Positions 63,358 through 64,000 of a stretch of 64,000 nucleotides of DNA are shown in pieces. How positions within the stretch are numbered: position 1 is the first letter of the stretch; each line of letters opens with the position of its first letter. Under the pieces are notes generated by a model. It was given only the letters and a program-made list of their open reading frames with translations. It was not told the DNA's origin and searched no databases. This DNA comes from Bacteroides bouchesdurhonensis (lineage in GTDB: Bacteria; Bacteroidota; Bacteroidia; Bacteroidales; Bacteroidaceae). A program made the position numbers and the translations under genes. Location of the stretch: NCBI RefSeq assembly GCF_900155865.1, contig NZ_LT707006.1:2768577-2832576 (forward strand), written 5' to 3'.

Positions 63358-63507
63358 AAGTTGTTCTATTTTAAGTTTATCTTTATAAACATAAAATATC
63401 TTGATTTTGTTCTTTATGGAAAGTAAATATTGAAAAATAAATAATGGGAATAAAGTAGTTGGTATACCTTAATTATTCCCACTATTTAAATGACTATGAT
63501 TTGAAGA

Positions 63508-63942
63508 TTATTCTTTATTCAAAATATAATGTTCTGCAAGTTCACCGGTAACTTCTTTTTTATCTGCTGTCAGTTTGCACAGTTGGTTTTCGCCTACTTT
63601 ATAGTACGATTCTTCTCCACCTTCTTCTTTTAAAGTCAATATGTTATCTTTTAAGGTGTAGGTACCTTTTTCGTCAAAAGAACTATCCCGGTCGATATAA
63701 ACAGAATGGAGGGTAAATGTTTTGTCTTTATTTAATGTGAGAATTGTTTCGATGCCCGGGCAATCGGCTGCCGGAAAAACTCCTTTATAAGTACCTTCAT
63801 AATCGAGGGATGTTTCTGCACTGTGCGTATCGATTGCTTTGGTAGGAGTACTATCAATTCCAATGCCTTTATTTGCTTTTGAACTATTACCACATGATAC
63901 AAGGAGCATACATGAACACGCTAAAATAAGAATTTTTTTCAT
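63508..63942 (-). CDS. NlpE-like lipoprotein
   Basis: 144 residues. Lipobox LLVSC (Cys 17). The NlpE N-terminal domain pattern is present: YEGTYKGVFPAADCPGIETILTLNKDKTFTLHSVYI, then GTYTLKDNILTL. E. coli NlpE is an envelope-stress and adhesion sensor; here the CxxC metal motif has only one cysteine (ADCPG). Outer-membrane anchored, role unproven. Confidence 0.88.
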   Translation of the reverse strand: MKKILILACSCMLLVSCGNSSKANKGIGIDSTPTKAIDTHSAETSLDYEGTYKGVFPAADCPGIETILTLNKDKTFTLHSVYIDRDSSFDEKGTYTLKDNILTLKEEGGEESYYKVGENQLCKLTADKKEVTGELAEHYILNKE

Positions 63943-63985
63943 GATTCTACGTTTTAAAAAATGATCTAATCTAGTTATTGAGGTG

Positions 63986-63993
63986 TAAAGATA
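63986..63993 (-). promoter_or_regulatory. -7-like box of the NlpE-like gene
   Basis: Read leftward TATCTTTA, one base off consensus, 44 bp before the start codon. Confidence 0.4.
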
Positions 63994-64000
63994 TGAAATA

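Overview
This window is ordinary chromosome of a member of Bacteroidota, almost certainly a Bacteroides of the gut group. The signs are the moderate A+T content, the Bacteroides-type promoter elements (-7 box TAnnTTTG, sometimes with an upstream TTTG) in front of many genes, the general absence of Shine-Dalgarno sequences, and typical families such as DUF4296 and TamL-like lipoproteins, PorT-type barrels, a tandem sensor kinase of the DUF5112/DUF5113 type, ISAon1 and IS1182 elements. No plasmid, phage, capsule, PUL or CRISPR locus is visible.

Layout. 1-7000: end of a DUF418-type membrane protein, then fhs and glyA facing each other (one-carbon metabolism), then a leftward pyrB-pyrI-flavin reductase-barrel group. 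7500-13700: a class A penicillin-binding protein with a short HPPK-like protein, kdsB and a catalytically dead M16 homologue in one operon, followed by a secreted MORN-repeat protein. 13700-14300: an intergenic region full of nested palindromes. 14300-22030: prs (leftward), then a 1463-residue tandem sensor-kinase-like protein, its response regulator and an AbgT-type transporter in one tightly packed operon. 22100-25500: tRNA-Arg(TCT), an ISAon1-type element and an IS1182-type element lying back to back, probably one nested in the other. 25690-31600: a TPR protein, pabB-pabC, DUF2461, a YhcH-type protein and glgB. 31700-39400: leftward genes including a cytoplasmic GH13 enzyme, a patatin, and a four-gene redox module (polyferredoxin, Tat-exported DUF362, ECF-S-like membrane protein, ferredoxin-DUF362). 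39700-50740: nitroreductase, PPK2, glutamine synthetase, SIMPL protein, RRM protein, sucCD, fabD, thiD and a repeat-built membrane protein. 50900-57060: ileS, DksA-like protein, lspA, DUF4296 lipoprotein and a small unknown. 57000-64000: SpoU methyltransferase, BlaI/BlaR1-like pair with a TonB tail, TamL-like Omp85 lipoprotein, DUF3332, DoxX and NlpE-like proteins.

How they work together. Folate and one-carbon functions recur (fhs, glyA, an HPPK-like protein, an AbgT-type transporter, pabB, pabC), though in separate operons. Cell-envelope functions also recur (PBP1a, kdsB, lspA, TamL, PorT barrel). The items most worth a second look are the four-gene redox module at 35160-39383, the sensor protein whose two halves seem to have lost complementary parts of a histidine kinase, and the nested insertion sequences beside tRNA-Arg. 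Several intergenic regions carry long perfect or near-perfect hairpins beyond simple terminators.
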